A DNA stretch of 64,000 nucleotides from an uncultured Bacilli bacterium (GTDB lineage: Bacteria > Bacillota_I > Bacilli_A > RFN20 > CAG-826), in NCBI GenBank assembly GCA_934140155.1, contig CAKPBC010000001.1, positions 748,651 to 812,650 on the forward strand, in the 5' to 3' direction. A program made the translations under genes and the position numbers. Shown here piece after piece: positions 61,957-64,000 of the stretch. Under the pieces are notes generated by a model. It was given only the letters and a program-made list of their open reading frames with translations. It searched no databases and was not told where the DNA came from. Within the stretch, counting starts at the first letter, position 1, and every line of letters starts with the position of its first letter.

Positions 61957-62182
61957 TTTTATCCCACCTCATAAAATAAGCTTTTTAATAATCAGTATCA
62001 TATTACCATTTATTGCTACAATTTCATATTGTAACAATGAATTTGTGTGTGAGAATTTATAAAGATAGAAATATAACAAGTGATGAAAGTTAAAAAAAGT
62101 GAATTTTATAGAGTGGTGCAAAGTGTTAAAAAAGTATTTAATTTAAACAGTTGCTTAGTTTTTTTATTTAGATGTGAAAATA
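61957..62182. other. Gene-free stretch before the resolvase fragment
   Basis: AT-rich with no gene, repeat or RNA recognised. It presumably includes the promoter of the DUF2971 gene. Confidence 0.4.
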
Positions 62183-62273
62183 ATGATTTATGGATATACA
62201 AGAGTAAGTACAAAAAAAACAAATTGATGGGTATGGATTAGAAGTTCAAAAGAATGAAATTATAAGCAAATAA
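62183..62273 (+). pseudogene. Serine recombinase (resolvase) N-terminal fragment
   Basis: Starts MIYGYTRVSTKK with the catalytic-Ser motif YxRVST of serine recombinases. An extra A in the eight-A run breaks the frame, and QIDGYGLEVQKNEIISK continues in the next frame to a stop. Only about 30 codons of the catalytic domain remain. Confidence 0.8.
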
Positions 62274-62409
62274 TGTTTTATTGCATCTATATTTTTATCA
62301 ATTAATAATGTTGAATAGGAACATAGAAATGATTATTTATCAAAATGTTTTTAACAAAATAAAAAAAGATACCTAACCCATAAACTGAACTATGTCGTTT
62401 TTAGAAAAA
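62274..62409. other. Gene-free stretch before the tyrosine recombinase gene
   Basis: AT-rich with no gene, repeat or terminator that I can support. Confidence 0.35.
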
Positions 62410-63213
62410 TTACCATGTGACAATTTCATCAACTATAGTTCTCTGTTCTGTAGATGTTTTTCTTAGATAAATTCTCGTTGTTTCAATGCTATCATGTCCC
62501 ATAAGATCTGCAAGAAACGATATATCATTATATTTTTCAATGAAATTTTTAGCAAATAGATGTCTAAATGAATGTGGATATACAACATCTGGATTTATTC
62601 CGTAACATATCGCATGCTTTTTAAGACCCATAGATATTCCTCTTGTTGTAATTTTTTCTTTTCTAGAATTTAGAAATATGTAACCAGTATCAACAGAAGT
62701 TTCATCAAACCATTTCAAAGCTTCCTTTTGGAGCTTAATAGGAAAATAGATTCTTCTCATTTTTCCACCCTTTGAATATAGATCAAGGTAGCCTGTTTTT
62801 ACATGTTCAACTTTTATCTGAATAAGTTCGCTAACTCTAGCTCCTGTTGCAGTCAAAAATCTAACAACAAAATACCATTCCCATTTTTTATCTTTTTTTA
62901 ATTTATTCTTAAAAAAAATATAATCAGCATTACTTATAACATTTTCAAGAAATGGTTTTTGTTGGATTTTTATTGCAGTCAATTTCATACTGCCTTTATT
63001 AATAAATGATAAGTATTTATTTATCGCTTGAATTCTTAAATTGACTGTTTTGGGCTTGAACTTTTCCATCAAATAGCCTTTAAAAGCTAAAAGATTAGTA
63101 CTATTAACATTTTTATAAAGGTTAAGAAACATTATTACAGTTTGTTTGTAGACCTGTATTGTATTCGTAGACATCTCCTCTCTTTTTAAAAATTTACAAA
63201 ATTCATCAATCAT
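62410..63213 (-). CDS. Tyrosine recombinase (XerC/D-like), likely hsdS inversion enzyme
   Basis: 267 residues. SAM-like N-terminal DNA-binding domain (TNTIQVYKQTVIMFL, LRIQAINKYLSFI), then the catalytic domain with Arg in TATGARVSEL, Lys in YSKGGKMRRIYF, HxxR in PHSFRHLFAKNF, His in DLMGHDSIETTRIY and the nucleophile Tyr in that last motif. All catalytic residues are present. AAGGAGG precedes the ATG. It lies directly beside, and divergent from, an hsdS gene part without a start, the standard layout of recombinases that shuffle type I specificity genes. Confidence 0.88.
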   Translation of the reverse strand: MIDEFCKFLKREEMSTNTIQVYKQTVIMFLNLYKNVNSTNLLAFKGYLMEKFKPKTVNLRIQAINKYLSFINKGSMKLTAIKIQQKPFLENVISNADYIFFKNKLKKDKKWEWYFVVRFLTATGARVSELIQIKVEHVKTGYLDLYSKGGKMRRIYFPIKLQKEALKWFDETSVDTGYIFLNSRKEKITTRGISMGLKKHAICYGINPDVVYPHSFRHLFAKNFIEKYNDISFLADLMGHDSIETTRIYLRKTSTEQRTIVDEIVTW

Positions 63214-63229
63214 ATTATTACCTCCTTAA

Positions 63230-63246
63230 TTGATAAAAAGTATCAA
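63230..63246. promoter_or_regulatory. Small palindrome upstream of the recombinase gene
   Basis: TTGATA-AAAAG-TATCAA, an inverted repeat between the recombinase ribosome binding site and the hsdS cassette. Possible operator or recombination-site arm. Confidence 0.4.
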
Positions 63247-63264
63247 TATCAATTATAAGGATAA

Positions 63265-64000
63265 AATTCTGATAATTGTTATTATGAGAAAAAAGGTAAT
63301 ACAGTTAAAAATGTAACTTCTGAAATACCTTTTGATATTCCGAAAAATTGGTCATGGACAAGATTATCTTCTATAGGCACTACAAATATAGGTTTAACAT
63401 ATAGACCAGAAAATATATGTGAGAATGGAACAATTGTTTTACGTTCTTCAAATATTAAAAATAATAAAATTGATTTAAATGATTTAGTACGTGTTAATTC
63501 TGTTATTCAGGATAATCAATATATAAATAACAATGATATTCTAATTTGTGCAAGAAATGGAAGCAAAGCACTTGTCGGGAAATGTGCATTATACACGTAT
63601 AAAGATAAAAAAATGTCATTTGGTGCATTTATGGCTATTTTTAGAACAATATGTTACAAATATACTTATTATTATTTTTTATCAAAACAATTTAGATCGA
63701 ATTTTGAAAATGAGAATAATAAGCAAATTAACCAAGTTACGCAAGACATTTTAAAAAATTCTTTAATTCCTATTCCACCATTGCAAGAACAATATAAAAT
63801 ATGTGAAACAATTGAAAAATATTTTGACTTGTTAAATAGTATCGGAAATAATATAAATTCAATAAAAGAATTAGTATATTGTATTAAAAATAAAATTTTA
63901 GAAAAATTCTTTGGTGAAAATGCTTCCTATAAGTCTTATTATCCAAATTATCAAATAAAAGATTTATGTAAACTTGATAAAAATGATGTTTTAGAGCAAG
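63265..64000 (+). pseudogene. Start-less hsdS specificity cassette (runs off the window)
   Basis: An uninterrupted frame from the TAA at 63262 to the window end, but without a start codon before an internal Met. It opens in the middle of an HsdS protein: CYYEKKGNTVKNVTSEIPFDIPKNWSWTRLSSIG is the usual entry to a target recognition domain. It continues through the domain, KQINQVTQDILKNSLIPIPPLQEQYKICETI and the conserved helix (NSIKELVYCIKNKILEKFFG), then a second recognition domain begins. It reads as a silent cassette to be joined to an expressed 5' part by the neighbouring recombinase. hsdR and hsdM are not in the window. Confidence 0.8.

Overview
The window comes from a low-GC bacterium of the Bacilli/Erysipelotrichia-like part of the Firmicutes, probably an uncultured gut member. 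Reasons: strong AT bias, AGGAGG-type ribosome binding sites before almost every gene, TGA used as an ordinary stop (nfeD-like gene, pglZ), a wall-precursor pair (MurF-like ligase and D-Ala-D-Ala ligase), CotJ spore-coat relatives, a GPH sugar transporter and a very large surface GH3/carbohydrate-binding protein. No species can be named from sequence alone.

Layout. 1-4.3 kb: sugar transporter, an NfeD/SPFH pair, and a CotJC gene with a fused CotJA-CotJB gene. 4.4-5.3 kb: tRNA-Thr(CGU), tRNA-Val(GAC) and a tandem pair of roughly 80-nt structured small RNAs, each with its own promoter, that I cannot assign. 5.3-23.1 kb: mostly housekeeping genes. These are cdaA (c-di-AMP synthesis), a shortened and reordered second NfeD/SPFH pair, a hydrolase-MurF-Ddl run, deoD, a tRNA sulfur/ct6A operon (TcdA, cysteine desulfurase, TtcA-like, two MazG-type proteins) behind a palindromic promoter, an RNase III-like protein, membrane proteins and pyrG. 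23.2-33.1 kb: a surface glycan locus with a permuted GH3 enzyme carrying four Cys-rich/CBM-like modules, a 39-residue peptide and a secreted CBM protein. It lies next to a LytTR response regulator and GHKL kinase, with a LytTR-like direct repeat at the GH3 promoter. 33.2-37.2 kb: an AAA/DUF234 ATPase gene with related palindromes on both sides, a broken DinJ/RelB antitoxin gene, and htpG under a CIRCE operator.

38.3-39.4 kb has no gene. It holds two consecutive domains of 522 and 576 nt, each closed by a long end-to-end helix and sharing motifs and a compensatory base change. This looks like a tandem pair of giant structured non-coding RNAs, probably on the minus strand, and is the least explained part of the window.

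39.6-64 kb is accessory DNA: a WYL protein, a DEDDh exonuclease, a three-repeat CRISPR relic joined to an IS66 relic, and a 15-kb minus-strand operon. The operon encodes a type 4 BREX system (BrxP with PP-loop, FeS and DUF4007 parts; BrxC/PglY ATPase; PglZ; BrxL) plus its own IscS-like cysteine desulfurase, a 65-residue four-Cys protein, a 1113-residue DUF4357 protein and an Xre repressor-like protein. The PAPS-reductase-like BrxP with a dedicated sulfur donor suggests sulfur-based DNA modification (inference). Beyond it are IS30 and IS1634-like fragments, a second WYL regulator, a DUF2971 protein, a resolvase fragment, and a tyrosine recombinase beside a start-less hsdS cassette, which suggests a phase-variable type I restriction locus continuing past the window.
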